NCBI GenBank assembly: GCA_024233345.1
Contig: JACKPT010000005.1
Location: 163,046 to 227,045, forward strand
Source of the DNA: Verrucomicrobiota bacterium
Lineage (GTDB): Bacteria > Verrucomicrobiota > Kiritimatiellia > CAIVKH01
DNA: 64,000 nt
Direction of reading: 5' to 3'
Of the stretch, positions 1 to 8,432 are shown one piece after another (positions within the stretch are counted from its first letter, which is position 1; each line of letters opens with the position of its first letter). The position numbers were made by a program, and so were the translations under genes. The notes under the pieces are model-generated. The model had not been told where the DNA came from and made no database searches. It saw only the letters and a program-made list of their open reading frames with translations.

Positions 1-693
1 TTCTCCTTCCACTGTACCAACTCCGACCGTGTAGACCCGGATGCCCTTCTCCTTGAGCGCATCGATCAATGCAAGCGGATTGCCTTCATGATCGTCGCCA
101 TCGGTGATCAACACGATGACCCGGTCGGCTTGTCCTGTCTTTTCGCCGAAGCTCCGCATCGCGGTTCTCAGCGCATCCTCGATGGCGGTGCCGCCCCGGG
201 GGATCAGCCCGCTATCGACATCCTGCAGGGTCATGACAAACGCGGGGTAATCCACGGTCAGGGGGCAGAGCATGTAGCTGGTGCCCGCGAAGGGAACCAG
301 GCCAACCCGGTCGCCATCGAGCCGTTCCAGCATGTCTTCGATTGCCCACTTGGCCTGCTGCAACCGGTTGGGCTTTAGATCCGGCGCGAGCATGCTTCGG
401 GAAGTGTCGAGAACGATCATCATATCAAGACCCCGGCGGGTTACTTCCTCCCAGGTGAAGCCCCACTGGGGGCGGGCCAGGGTGAGGGTCATGATCAGCA
501 GACTGGCGCCCCAGAGAATCAAACGCTGTGTCCCGCGCTTTCGTTTCCATCCCGGGATCAGGGGCTTCCAGACCTCGGGCGCCAGCAACTGCTGCATCCG
601 GGTCAAGCGCCGTTTGCGCAGAAGCACCACCGCCGCAAGAACCAGCAGGATGACCCCGAGATACCAAAACCCATGCGGATTTCCCCAGTTCAT
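1..693 (-). CDS. batB: VWA-domain membrane protein, BatB-like (3' end outside window)
   Basis: The first 231 codons are visible; the C-terminus lies beyond the left edge. There is an N-terminal membrane segment (about residues 9-25), a second at about 57-73, and then a von Willebrand factor A domain. Its metal-ion-dependent adhesion site reads DTSRS (D96, S98, S100), so the MIDAS is intact. BatB proteins are inner-membrane partners of BatA in the Bacteroides aerotolerance type of operon; the biochemical role is not settled. The ATG overlaps the TGA of the batA-like gene by four bases (ATGA), which points to translational coupling as the last visible gene of the moxR operon. One copy of the TCCTGTCTTTT motif lies in this gene at 133-143, reading K-T-G on the coding strand. 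Confidence 0.88.
   Translation of the reverse strand, partial: MNWGNPHGFWYLGVILLVLAAVVLLRKRRLTRMQQLLAPEVWKPLIPGWKRKRGTQRLILWGASLLIMTLTLARPQWGFTWEEVTRRGLDMMIVLDTSRSMLAPDLKPNRLQQAKWAIEDMLERLDGDRVGLVPFAGTSYMLCPLTVDYPAFVMTLQDVDSGLIPRGGTAIEDALRTAMRSFGEKTGQADRVIVLITDGDDHEGNPLALIDALKEKGIRVYTVGVGTVEGE
133..143 (+). repeat. TCCTGTCTTTT motif copy 1
   Basis: Exact 11-mer, with CTTG before it. Inside the batB-like gene (opposite strand), read there as E-K-T-G. Confidence 0.85.
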
Positions 694-1685
694 GGCAGCG
701 ACCCCCAGCGCATAACCGACAACAGTTTTTCCAGGGTCAGGGCCACCAGGGCGACCCCGACCCACAACGGGAACCGTTCCTCAAAGCGCATGAATTGCTC
801 CACATCGATGTGAACCTTCTCCATCTTGTCGATCTGCTCATAGACTTGTTCCAGGCTGTTCATGTCGGTGGCGCGGAAGAAGAGCCCCCCGGTGGTCTCC
901 GCGATCATGTGTAACGTGGCTTCATCAATTTCCGAGGGCTGGGTGACATACCGGGTACCCCCAAACGGACTGGGTACCGGGAACCGGACATTGCCTTCGG
1001 CACCCGCGCCCACCGTATAGACCTTGACCCCCAGAGCCTTCGCGGCCTCGGCGGCATTTTCCGGCGAGAGCTGACCGCTGTTGTTCACCCCGTCGGTGAG
1101 GAGGATGACGATGCGGGATTTGGCATCACTGGTGCGCAGACGGTTGATCGCCGACCCCAAAGCGGTACCGATCGCGGTTTTGTCGCCGAGGATTCCCGGT
1201 TCCAGTCGATCCAATTGCTGGATCAGCCAGCCGTGATCGAGGGTCATGGGGCTGAAGGTAAAGGGCAGTTCGGAGAAGGCGATCAGGGAGATCCGGTCGT
1301 CGGGGCGCTGCTGGATAAACTGGTCAATGACCCGCTTGGCCGCATCCAGTCGATTGATTTCCCGGGTGGTGGTGGAAAAGTCGATGGCCTGCATCGAGGG
1401 TGAGACATCCACCAGCAGAACAATGTCGATGCCCTCGGTATGGACTTTACTTTCCTCGAGTCCCTTTTGGGGACGGGCCATCGCGATGATCAGGCTGGTC
1501 AGGCCGATGGCATAAAGCACCGGCAGCATCCAACGGGTTCGGACTGCGAGCCCGGGGGGGAGTCCCCGTGTGCGGTCAAACTGGTTGAAGCGGATGCGGG
1601 GGCGGGATTGGAGTCGATAGCGGAGCCAGACCGCGACCGGAACCAGCAGGATCAGCAACAGCAGCCATGGATAGCGGACCATCAT
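690..1685 (-). CDS. batA: VWA-domain membrane protein, BatA-like
   Basis: 331 residues. Membrane segments lie at about 5-22, 51-69 and 309-326, with a VWA domain between the last two. The MIDAS is intact: DVSPS with D93, S95 and S97. It belongs to the BatA/DUF1550-type VWA family encoded next to MoxR ATPases, thought to form a membrane complex with BatB in stress or aerotolerance systems; the molecular function is unknown. A strong ribosome site (GGAGGTGG) precedes two tandem ATGs at 1685 and 1682. The start overlaps the previous gene's TGA, and the stop overlaps the batB start, both as ATGA. Confidence 0.9.
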   Translation of the reverse strand: MMVRYPWLLLLILLVPVAVWLRYRLQSRPRIRFNQFDRTRGLPPGLAVRTRWMLPVLYAIGLTSLIIAMARPQKGLEESKVHTEGIDIVLLVDVSPSMQAIDFSTTTREINRLDAAKRVIDQFIQQRPDDRISLIAFSELPFTFSPMTLDHGWLIQQLDRLEPGILGDKTAIGTALGSAINRLRTSDAKSRIVILLTDGVNNSGQLSPENAAEAAKALGVKVYTVGAGAEGNVRFPVPSPFGGTRYVTQPSEIDEATLHMIAETTGGLFFRATDMNSLEQVYEQIDKMEKVHIDVEQFMRFEERFPLWVGVALVALTLEKLLSVMRWGSLP

Positions 1686-2653
1686 GCGGGTTCCACCTCC
1701 GGGGCGGGCTGGCCGGTTTCGCGCAGAAACTGCTCGGCGGCATCCAGTGCAGCCTGCATATCCGCAGTTGCGGGAGCATGCCGGGCAAATTTCACCAGGT
1801 CGGCTTGAATCAGAAAGTGCTCGATCAATTCGCGCTGGACCGGGAGCAGAACCGGCGATATCGCGGCGGCACGGATAAACTCCTCCGTGGTCAGTTCCGG
1901 GGCATGAATCATGAACCGGCCCTCGATATAGGTACGCAGGATCAATGACAACTCGACATAAAACGGCTCGGGTTGCTCCGCTTCAATGTAGTTTTTCTCC
2001 CGCAGGTGGCGAAGGGCCAGTGACGCGATTTCATAGGGGGTTGCGATGGGGCCGCTTGCGGTGGGCGCTTGACGGCGGCGGGTCAACCAACGAGTCAGCC
2101 AGGCGACCAGGAGTGCGAGCAGGCCCGCTCCGGCCAACAGACTGAGCAGGCGGGCGTAGGGCGGGGCGGGCGCTTTGAAAATCGGTTTTAGATCGCGCAC
2201 CGCCATCGCCTGATTGGTCAGTACCGATTCCACCCGGATGGTATCCTCTGGTGCCGCCAGGGTCAGGGACCGGCCCTCCGCGGTACGGTACGGTACCGGT
2301 GTGCGAAGCATCCGGTGGGTTCCCGGAACAAACGAGGTCACGCGATAGGTGATGTCTGCGGTCAGGGTTCCATTGGTGGTGACCAGTTCGGGACCCACCC
2401 GGTCGAGCAAGGTGATGCCCGGTTGATCGATCAGGGATGGGAACTCCGGCACTGAACCTTCGGGCAGGGTCAGGGTCAGATGCCAATCCACCGGGTCGCC
2501 GACGGTGATGGTCTCGGTACTCTGGGTGGTGGAAAGCGATTGGGCAAACAGCGGCATCGAAAAAGACAGGACAAGCAGGGCCGGCAAAACCGTCCTGCCT
2601 CGGGGCGATTGGCCGCGGTTCCATGCCTGGTTCATGCGCAGCCCACGGCTCAT
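1682..2653 (-). CDS. BatD/DUF4381-like secreted-domain membrane protein
   Basis: 323 residues. An N-terminal signal sequence (about 20-38, ending near FAQS) is followed by a beta-rich periplasmic part, one transmembrane helix (about 165-187) with arginines on its cytoplasmic side, and a helical cytoplasmic tail. This is the usual layout of the third, poorly conserved member of moxR-bat operons (BatD or DUF4381 type). The assignment rests on position and topology more than on sequence. GGGAGG lies seven bases before the ATG, which overlaps the DUF58 stop by four bases. The signal sequence holds a copy of TCCTGTCTTTT at 2561-2571, read as V-L-S-F. Confidence 0.75.
   Translation of the reverse strand: MSRGLRMNQAWNRGQSPRGRTVLPALLVLSFSMPLFAQSLSTTQSTETITVGDPVDWHLTLTLPEGSVPEFPSLIDQPGITLLDRVGPELVTTNGTLTADITYRVTSFVPGTHRMLRTPVPYRTAEGRSLTLAAPEDTIRVESVLTNQAMAVRDLKPIFKAPAPPYARLLSLLAGAGLLALLVAWLTRWLTRRRQAPTASGPIATPYEIASLALRHLREKNYIEAEQPEPFYVELSLILRTYIEGRFMIHAPELTTEEFIRAAAISPVLLPVQRELIEHFLIQADLVKFARHAPATADMQAALDAAEQFLRETGQPAPEVEPA
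2561..2571 (-). repeat. TCCTGTCTTTT motif copy 2
   Basis: Exact, with GCTTG before it. In the signal peptide of the BatD-like gene, read V-L-S-F. Confidence 0.85.
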
Positions 2654-3531
2654 CGACGGGCCTCCCGGCGGCGGAACAGGCGGATCAGTTCGTGGATGTA
2701 ATCGCTGTCGGGATCGGTGGTAACCGACAGGTGATCGATACCGGAGGCTTTGAGAAAGGTTGCGGTCTGTTCGCGCTGCTGTTGCTGGCGTTGCCGATAA
2801 GCATCCCGGGTTGCCCGGTCGCTGGTGTCGATCTCCATCCGGGCCCCGGTTTCCGGATCCTGAACCGCGATGACTCCCACCGCCTCCAGGGCATGCTCGC
2901 GCGGATCGGTCACCTGGATCGCCACCAGGTCATGGCGCTTGGCATAGGCCCGCAGGATCGGTTCGTATCCGGTGTCAAGGAAATCGCTGATGAGAAAAGT
3001 GATGGTGCGCCGGTGGTGAATCCGGTTCAGGTAGTGCAGGGCTTGCCCGATATCGGTGCCGCACCCTTCCGGCTGCTTGTACAGGACATCCCGGATCACC
3101 CGCAACACATGACCCGACCCTTTGCGGGGAGGGATGGCATGCTCGGGGTGGTCGGTGAACAGCAGCAGTCCCACCCGGTCATTGTTCTGGATGGCCGAGA
3201 ACGCGAGCACCGCAGCGATCTCTGCGGCCAGATCGCGTTTGAGCATCCGGATCGATCCAAATTGTTGGGAGCCGCTGATGTCCACCGCGAGCATGACCGT
3301 CAATTCTCGCTCTTCCCGGTATTTTTTGATGAAGGGATGCCCCATACGCGCGGTCACATTCCAGTCGATCGACCGGATGTCATCGCCCGGCACATATTCC
3401 CGGACCTCCTCGAATTCCATCCCCTGGCCTTTGAACGCGCTGTGGTAGTGCCCGGCAAACGCATCGGAGACCATGCTCCGAGTGCGGATCTGGATGCGCC
3501 GAATCTTTTTGAGAAGATCCGATGGAATCAT
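2650..3531 (-). CDS. DUF58 domain protein of a moxR operon
   Basis: 293 residues from the ATG at 3531, which has GGAG six bases upstream. A GTG at 3546 overlaps the moxR stop and is the alternative start. The family signature PGDDIRSIDWNVTAR lies near residues 48-62. After it comes a VWA-like fold starting AVDISGS, so it has a partial MIDAS. No membrane segment is present, so it is probably cytoplasmic. DUF58 proteins are almost always encoded directly after MoxR ATPases and are considered their partners or substrate adaptors. The stop overlaps the next start. Confidence 0.92.
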   Translation of the reverse strand: MIPSDLLKKIRRIQIRTRSMVSDAFAGHYHSAFKGQGMEFEEVREYVPGDDIRSIDWNVTARMGHPFIKKYREERELTVMLAVDISGSQQFGSIRMLKRDLAAEIAAVLAFSAIQNNDRVGLLLFTDHPEHAIPPRKGSGHVLRVIRDVLYKQPEGCGTDIGQALHYLNRIHHRRTITFLISDFLDTGYEPILRAYAKRHDLVAIQVTDPREHALEAVGVIAVQDPETGARMEIDTSDRATRDAYRQRQQQQREQTATFLKASGIDHLSVTTDPDSDYIHELIRLFRRREARR

Positions 3532-3542
3532 GGCGGACTCCG

Positions 3543-4535
3543 TCACGGGACCGGGAGTTTGCTGAGGATTTGTTCGACCACGCCTTCGGAGGTCAGTTCT
3601 TCGGCTTCCGCCTCGTAGGTGATGAGGACCCGGTGACGCAGGACATCGGGGGCGATGGATTTGACATCCTGGGGGGTCACATAGCCGCGGCCCTGCAGGA
3701 AGGCGTGGGCCCGGGCCGCCATGGTCAGGCAGATCGTGGCCCGGGGCGATGCGCCGTAACGGATATATGGCGCGAGGTTCAGATCGTAATCGCCGGGGTT
3801 GCGGGTGGCGAAAATAATACTGAGGATATATTCCTTGATCTTGTCATCCATGTAAATTTCGTCCACCAGCTCCCGCAATTGCAGGATCCGGTCCGGTTGA
3901 ATGACCGGTTTGACATCCGCCGGGCCCTTGGACCGGGCCATACGCTCGACGATGGTGCGCTCTTCATCCAGCGAGGGGTAGGTGACATTCAATTTGAGCA
4001 TGAACCGGTCAACCTGGGCCTCGGGCAGGGGATAGGTTCCCTCCTGCTCGATGGGGTTCTGGGTGGCCAGGACGAGAAAAGGCTCCGGCAGGTGGAAGGT
4101 TTCCTGGCCGATCGTCACCTGGTGTTCCTGCATGGCTTCAAGCAGCGCGCTTTGCACCTTTGCCGGCGCCCGGTTGATTTCATCGGCGAGAATGATGTTG
4201 GTAAAGACCGGTCCCTTGCGGATGGTAAATGCTCCATCCTTGGGGTTGTAAATCTGGGTGCCGACAATGTCGGCGGGCAGCAGGTCGGGGGTGAACTGGA
4301 TGCGTTGAAACGAAACCGCGAGTGCCGATGCGAGGGTTCGGATTGACAAGGTTTTGGCCAGTCCGGGAACCCCTTCAAGCAGCAAGTGCCCATTGGTCAG
4401 CAGTCCGATCATCATCCGGTCCACCAATGCCTGCTGGCCCACAATGACCTTGCCCATTTCACGCCGCAGATCCTCCACGAAGGAACTCTCCTCCCGAACC
4501 CGCTGGTTGATGACTTCAATGCCTGTACTTGTCAT
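3543..4535 (-). CDS. moxR: MoxR-family AAA+ ATPase
   Basis: 330 residues. Walker A is GVPGLAKT (about 55-62), Walker B ILADEINR (about 115-122), and the sensor region ATQNPIEQEGTYPLPEAQ is the MoxR hallmark. MoxR ATPases act as chaperone-like remodelling factors for VWA-domain partners, here encoded just downstream. The ATG at 4535 is preferred because GGAGGAG sits nine bases before it; an in-frame TTG at 4553 would add six residues but has no such site. First gene of a five-gene operon; its promoter must lie in the 4536-4765 interval near the palindrome cluster. Confidence 0.95.
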   Translation of the reverse strand: MTSTGIEVINQRVREESSFVEDLRREMGKVIVGQQALVDRMMIGLLTNGHLLLEGVPGLAKTLSIRTLASALAVSFQRIQFTPDLLPADIVGTQIYNPKDGAFTIRKGPVFTNIILADEINRAPAKVQSALLEAMQEHQVTIGQETFHLPEPFLVLATQNPIEQEGTYPLPEAQVDRFMLKLNVTYPSLDEERTIVERMARSKGPADVKPVIQPDRILQLRELVDEIYMDDKIKEYILSIIFATRNPGDYDLNLAPYIRYGASPRATICLTMAARAHAFLQGRGYVTPQDVKSIAPDVLRHRVLITYEAEAEELTSEGVVEQILSKLPVP

Positions 4536-4651
4536 AGTTGATGTCTCCTCCAAATACCTGATTTAGACGAACCACCCCTTCCGGCGTTCAAATCCCTTGG
4601 CGGAAAAAACGCTGAAAGGCGTCCGCAGGATGGAAGGCCCTGCCGGAAAAA

Positions 4652-4730
4652 GTTCCAAGGCTTGGAAACTAGCACAAAAAAAGTTCCAAGGGTTGGAACT
4701 TTTTTGGACAGAAAATCCAACCCTTGGAAC
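4652..4730. repeat. Cluster of three TTCCAAGG/TTGGAA palindromes
   Basis: Three related palindromes lie within 80 bases. Unit 1 (4652-4669) has arms TTCCAAG/CTTGGAA. Unit 2 (4677-4705) is a perfect 13-base-pair inverted repeat, six As plus GTTCCAA, loop GGG, TTGGAAC plus six Ts, so it looks like a bidirectional terminator. Unit 3 (4714-4730) is unit 2 in reverse complement with two arm bases changed. Similar TTCCAA palindromes are, from general recollection, common between genes in Kiritimatiellota and Verrucomicrobiota genomes. The cluster separates the moxR operon from the hydrolase gene. Confidence 0.8.
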
Positions 4731-4765
4731 AAATCCGGGGGCGCCCGGCCGGGGTGGCCGGCGAC

Positions 4766-5578
4766 CTATTCGTTGACCCGTTCCGGGACTGCGGTCTGGG
4801 TGCGGAAAGAAATGAATTTAAGGGTTTCTTCCCACGACTTTTTATCGGCGTCCTGGTCGTAGGCGGCGCCGGAGGCGGTGTCGCTGCCCGCGTTGATGTC
4901 GGTGAAGGAATGCACCGCACCCGGATAGGCGATGAAGGTGTAGTTCACATCTGCATCCTCCATTTCCTTTTCAAATGCATTGACTTCTTCAGGAGGCACG
5001 TAGGGGTCATCGGCACCGTGCAGGACGAGAATCGGACACTTGATGTTCTTGGCGTCATCCGGGGTGGGGGAACTGAGTCCGCCATGGGTGGACACCACAC
5101 CTTGCAGGGTGGCGCCGGACCGGGCGAGCTCCAGCGCGGCGGTTCCGCCAAAGCAATAACCGATCGCGACCACCCGGTCACCGTCCACATAGGGAAGCCC
5201 GCGCACGGCATCCAGCGCGGCTTTGACCCGTTCCCGGAATACTTCGCGATTGCTCTTGTAGGCCCCGGACAACGCGGCGCGCTCCGGAACCGTTTCCGGG
5301 CGGTAGCCCTTGCCATAGACATCCGCAGCCAAAGCCACATACCCCAGCTCGGCCAGGCGGCGAGCCCGTTCAAATTCATGCTCGCTGGGGCCTGCCCACT
5401 GATGGAAGATCAAAACCGCTGGCACCGGCTCATCGATTTCCTCCGGACGGGCCAGATAGCCCTCCAGAGTCACATCGTCCAGTTGATACTCGAATGTCTC
5501 GGTGTGGATGGGGCCAGCCTGAAGGTTGATGCCGGTGAGGACTCCGGACAAGACCAGCAGTCGTAAGAAATGCTTCAT
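4766..5578 (-). CDS. Dienelactone hydrolase family protein, secreted
   Basis: 270 residues with a signal peptide (about 1-21, cleavage after LQA). Alpha/beta hydrolase of the dienelactone hydrolase family: nucleophile Cys142 in GYCFGG, acid D190 or D191 in GADDP, and His223 in PGAVHSF, so the Cys-Asp-His triad is complete. Family members hydrolyse dienelactones and other esters or lactones; the real substrate is unknown, and the signal peptide places it outside the cytoplasm, unlike classic ClcD. Transcribed away from the FAD dehydrogenase with a 96-base gap, and ended by the palindrome cluster. Confidence 0.88.
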   Translation of the reverse strand: MKHFLRLLVLSGVLTGINLQAGPIHTETFEYQLDDVTLEGYLARPEEIDEPVPAVLIFHQWAGPSEHEFERARRLAELGYVALAADVYGKGYRPETVPERAALSGAYKSNREVFRERVKAALDAVRGLPYVDGDRVVAIGYCFGGTAALELARSGATLQGVVSTHGGLSSPTPDDAKNIKCPILVLHGADDPYVPPEEVNAFEKEMEDADVNYTFIAYPGAVHSFTDINAGSDTASGAAYDQDADKKSWEETLKFISFRTQTAVPERVNE

Positions 5579-5662
5579 GATATACTCCTTTGGTTGTCGG
5601 GCATAACCTACCCCACTTTCCGTAGATCCTCAAAAAAAATATCAACCCGCCCACCGCTCGAT

Positions 5663-5687
5663 TGGAGGGGCGAGCTATGCGAGCCCG
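5663..5687. repeat. 25-base repeat, inverted copy at 56938-56962
   Basis: The 25 bases from TGGAGGGGCGAG to GCGAGCCCG are matched perfectly, in reverse complement, at 56938-56962. Here the repeat supplies the stop codon and last codons of the FAD dehydrogenase gene. The sequence is itself partly palindromic around GAGCTATGCGAGC. Probably a small dispersed intergenic element. Confidence 0.75.
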
Positions 5688-7234
5688 GCGGCGGTGGCCT
5701 GATCCGCGCACCGGGTGCCGTCGATGGCGGAGGATACGATCCCGCCGGCATAGCCTGCCCCTTCGCCACAGGGATACAAACCCTGGATCCCGACGTGCTC
5801 CAGGGTTTCCGGATCGCGGGGAATCCGCACCGGGGAGGACGTGCGTGACTCGGGGGCGTGGACAACCGCGTCGTTGGTTAGATAGCCCCGCATGATTTTG
5901 CCGAATTCCCGGAACCCCTGTTGCAGGGAGCGGTGGATGAGTCCGGGCAACACCTGTCCCAGTTCCACGGTGGAAATGCCGGGGGCGTAGGAGGTGCGCG
6001 GTAGGTTGGTGGAGAGGATGCCCTGGACAAAGTCTCCAAGCTTTTGGGCCGGCACCGCCTGGGTTTCACCCGCGAGTTTCCAGGCCCGTTGCTCAATCGA
6101 TTGCTGATAGGCCATGACCGCAAGCGGGCCATGGTCGGCAAAGGGGGTGAAATCTTCTGGCCGCAGCTCCACCACAATTCCGGAATTGGCAGTGGGACGA
6201 GATCGTTCCGAGGACGACCAGCCATTGGTCACCACCTCGCCCGGCGCGGTTGCGCAGGGGGCGATCACGCCTCCCGGACACATACAGAAAGAGTATACGC
6301 CGCGGCCCTGAATCTGTTTGACAATCGTATAGGCCGACGGTGGCAGATGGGGACCGCGATCCGGAAGTTTGTACTGGATCTGATCAATCAGTTGCTGGGC
6401 ATGCTCCACCCGGACACCGAGGGCGATCGGCTTGGGCTCGATGGCAATCCCCTGGCGGAGCAGCATGTGGAAAATGTCGCGCGCGGAGTGTCCGGTGGCC
6501 AGAATCACCTGGTTGGCCATGATCCGCTCACCAGCGGCGGTGATGACTCCGCGGACGGCTGCGTTGTCGATGATCAGCTCCGCAACCCGGGTATTGAACT
6601 GAACCACCCCGCCCTGGGCGATAATCCGCTCGCGTATGGCCTTGATGATGGGAGGCAATTTATTGGTGCCGATATGGGGATGGGCATCGACCAGGATTTC
6701 CCGGGTCGCCCCGAATCCGACCAGGGTGCGCAAGACTTCCCCGACATCGCCCCGCTTGCGGGAGCGGGTATAGAGTTTGCCATCTGAGTAGGTACCCGCG
6801 CCCCCTTCGCCAAAGCAATAGTTGGAGTCGGGATTGACGATGTGCATGGTGTTGATGCCCTTCAAATCCTTGATCCGCTCCCGGACATCCTTGCCCCGCT
6901 CCAGGAGGATGGGCATACGGCCACGCTCCAGGCACCGGAGTGCCGCGAATAATCCGGCCGGGCCAGCTCCGACAATGATCACCGGTTCGGCGGATCCCAC
7001 CTCCTGGTAATCGGGCAGGGTGACCGGCGGTTCCTCATAGGGGCAGCCGACGCAAGCCAGCACGGTCAACTGCATCCGGATCGGCCGCCGTCGGGCGTCG
7101 ACAGACTGTCTCAGAATTTCCACATGGGTCAGGGCGGATGCGGCAAGACCCAACTCCTGGGCAACCCGGGCCTTCAGCGCGTTCTTGTCCGCCCATACTT
7201 CGGGTTGAACCAGCAGTTGCAGTTCTTGCTTCAT
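5675..7234 (-). CDS. FAD-dependent dehydrogenase, COG2509 type
   Basis: 519 residues. A small N-terminal domain (about 1-80) precedes an FAD-binding Rossmann fold with VIIVGAGPAGLFAAL (about 85-99). Further family motifs are GTYSDGKLYTR, the CMCPGGVI block and the C-terminal GEGAGYAGGIVSSAIDG that contacts the flavin. It matches the uncharacterised 'NAD(FAD)-dependent dehydrogenase' family found widely in bacteria; substrate unknown. Cytoplasmic. Weak ribosome site before the ATG. Its last codons and TAG fall inside the 25-base dispersed repeat at 5663-5687, so the repeat appears to have been placed at, or to have replaced, the gene end. Confidence 0.9.
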   Translation of the reverse strand: MKQELQLLVQPEVWADKNALKARVAQELGLAASALTHVEILRQSVDARRRPIRMQLTVLACVGCPYEEPPVTLPDYQEVGSAEPVIIVGAGPAGLFAALRCLERGRMPILLERGKDVRERIKDLKGINTMHIVNPDSNYCFGEGGAGTYSDGKLYTRSRKRGDVGEVLRTLVGFGATREILVDAHPHIGTNKLPPIIKAIRERIIAQGGVVQFNTRVAELIIDNAAVRGVITAAGERIMANQVILATGHSARDIFHMLLRQGIAIEPKPIALGVRVEHAQQLIDQIQYKLPDRGPHLPPSAYTIVKQIQGRGVYSFCMCPGGVIAPCATAPGEVVTNGWSSSERSRPTANSGIVVELRPEDFTPFADHGPLAVMAYQQSIEQRAWKLAGETQAVPAQKLGDFVQGILSTNLPRTSYAPGISTVELGQVLPGLIHRSLQQGFREFGKIMRGYLTNDAVVHAPESRTSSPVRIPRDPETLEHVGIQGLYPCGEGAGYAGGIVSSAIDGTRCADQATAAGLA

Positions 7235-7267
7235 GGTGTGGGAATGCGTTCCGGCCGGAGCGGCCGC

Positions 7268-8020
7268 CTATGCCATTTTCCTGGCGATGTACACACCGTA
7301 GCTGACATGTTCCTTATTGGCCTCGTAGAGAGCGATTTCCTTTTGCTCCGCCTCGACGATCGCCTGCGCTTCATCGCTGTGTCCGTGACGGTTCAGGAAC
7401 CCTTCAAACCGCTCCTGCATGGGCCGGTAGTACTGGTCGAGCCAACACGTTTCCGGCAACACAAAATACCCGATCGGACTGTAGCCATGCTTTTCCAGCA
7501 CGCTGATTTTGGCGGATGCGACATTGATTTCCGGGTACTCGCGATCCCAGTGCTGCTGAAGTTCCGTGGGCCGGGTGTCGGTGATCCAGGTGATCTCCGA
7601 GGCCACCAGGATTCCGCCCGGTTTCAGATACCGGCGCCACGCGGCCACGCCCTTTTCAAATCCGATATTATAGATGGCCCCCTCGGACCAGAGGACATCC
7701 AATTCATCATCGTGAAAGGGCAGGTTGTCCATGGAGCCGGCTATGGTGGTAATCCGATCCGATACGCCCGCCTTCTCCGCTCTCGCCTGGAGTATCTCCA
7801 GAAATTCGGGCAGAAAGTCCAACGCCCTGATGCGTGCCTTGGTTTGCCGGGCGAGAACAAGGGTGGAAGCCCCGGTTCCGCAGCCGATATCGGCCAGCTC
7901 GATCGGAGCCGACCGATCCACTCCGGCCAGATGGAGTGCCCATTCAGTCTGCGCATCTCCACCTGGTCCTTGCCGAAGGCCATGTTTGTGCAGATCGATC
8001 AACAGTGTAAAATCATCCAT
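7268..8020 (-). CDS. Class I SAM-dependent methyltransferase
   Basis: 250 residues. The SAM-binding motif I is ADIGCGTGASTLVLA (about 41-55), followed by an acidic ALDFLPEF loop and a DVLWSEGAIYNIGF region. Start chosen at the ATG at 8020, preceded by GGAAGGG; an upstream in-frame start would only run into the preceding gene. Substrate unknown. A close paralogue (roughly two residues in three identical over the shared part) is encoded at the right window edge, 63448-64000. Nineteen bases separate it from the small membrane protein gene upstream. Confidence 0.88.
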   Translation of the reverse strand: MDDFTLLIDLHKHGLRQGPGGDAQTEWALHLAGVDRSAPIELADIGCGTGASTLVLARQTKARIRALDFLPEFLEILQARAEKAGVSDRITTIAGSMDNLPFHDDELDVLWSEGAIYNIGFEKGVAAWRRYLKPGGILVASEITWITDTRPTELQQHWDREYPEINVASAKISVLEKHGYSPIGYFVLPETCWLDQYYRPMQERFEGFLNRHGHSDEAQAIVEAEQKEIALYEANKEHVSYGVYIARKMA

Positions 8021-8039
8021 GAGATCGGTCCCTTCCGGG

Positions 8040-8402
8040 TCACTGAGGTTGCGGCAGATCGAAGGTCCGCTTGTAATCGCGTTTAAACAAGAAACCGCCG
8101 GGCTTCTTGTCAGAGCCATAGCTGGTCAGGAGAACGGTGCTCCCGGATACCGAATAGCGGATGGGCTCGCCGAGGTGATCCTGAATCTGCTCGGGCGGCA
8201 ATCCAAGCGCCTCGAGTGACTCCGGGGGGCCTCCGTGTTCGCGGGCATAAAGCACGATGACGTTTTCGAGTTGCTCGAGTCTTTCCCGGGTTCGCTGGGC
8301 CGGGTTCTCAAGGTCGCCGAAGAAAACCAGACCACCGGCGATGACCAGGGCGGCAACCGCGACAATGATGGCGGCAATGCGATTTGGTGATCCCGCCGTC
8401 AT
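8040..8402 (-). CDS. Small membrane-anchored protein with GspG-like tail
   Basis: 120 residues from the ATG at 8402, which follows GAGGGGGAG by seven bases; a TTG start at 8432 is less likely. One N-terminal membrane helix (about 9-28), then a helix of the kind seen in pseudopilins (REHGGPPESLEAL) and a C-terminal SYGSDKKPGG, which resembles the calcium-loop end of type II secretion GspG. The prepilin cleavage motif GFTLxE is absent, so it is not a canonical pseudopilin. Thirty bases downstream of the ABC permease and probably co-transcribed. Function unknown. Confidence 0.7.
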   Translation of the reverse strand: MTAGSPNRIAAIIVAVAALVIAGGLVFFGDLENPAQRTRERLEQLENVIVLYAREHGGPPESLEALGLPPEQIQDHLGEPIRYSVSGSTVLLTSYGSDKKPGGFLFKRDYKRTFDLPQPQ

Positions 8403-8432
8403 TCCGATACTCCCCCTCGACCGGTCATCCAA

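Noticed and set aside
3531..3546. GTG at 3546 as the start of the DUF58 gene
   Set aside because: The GTGA overlap with moxR is attractive, but the ATG at 3531 has a better ribosome site (GGAG six bases upstream); noted as alternative.
4532..4732. 66-codon minus-strand frame over the palindromes
   Set aside because: Its product is just translated palindrome repeats and it overlaps the moxR start region.
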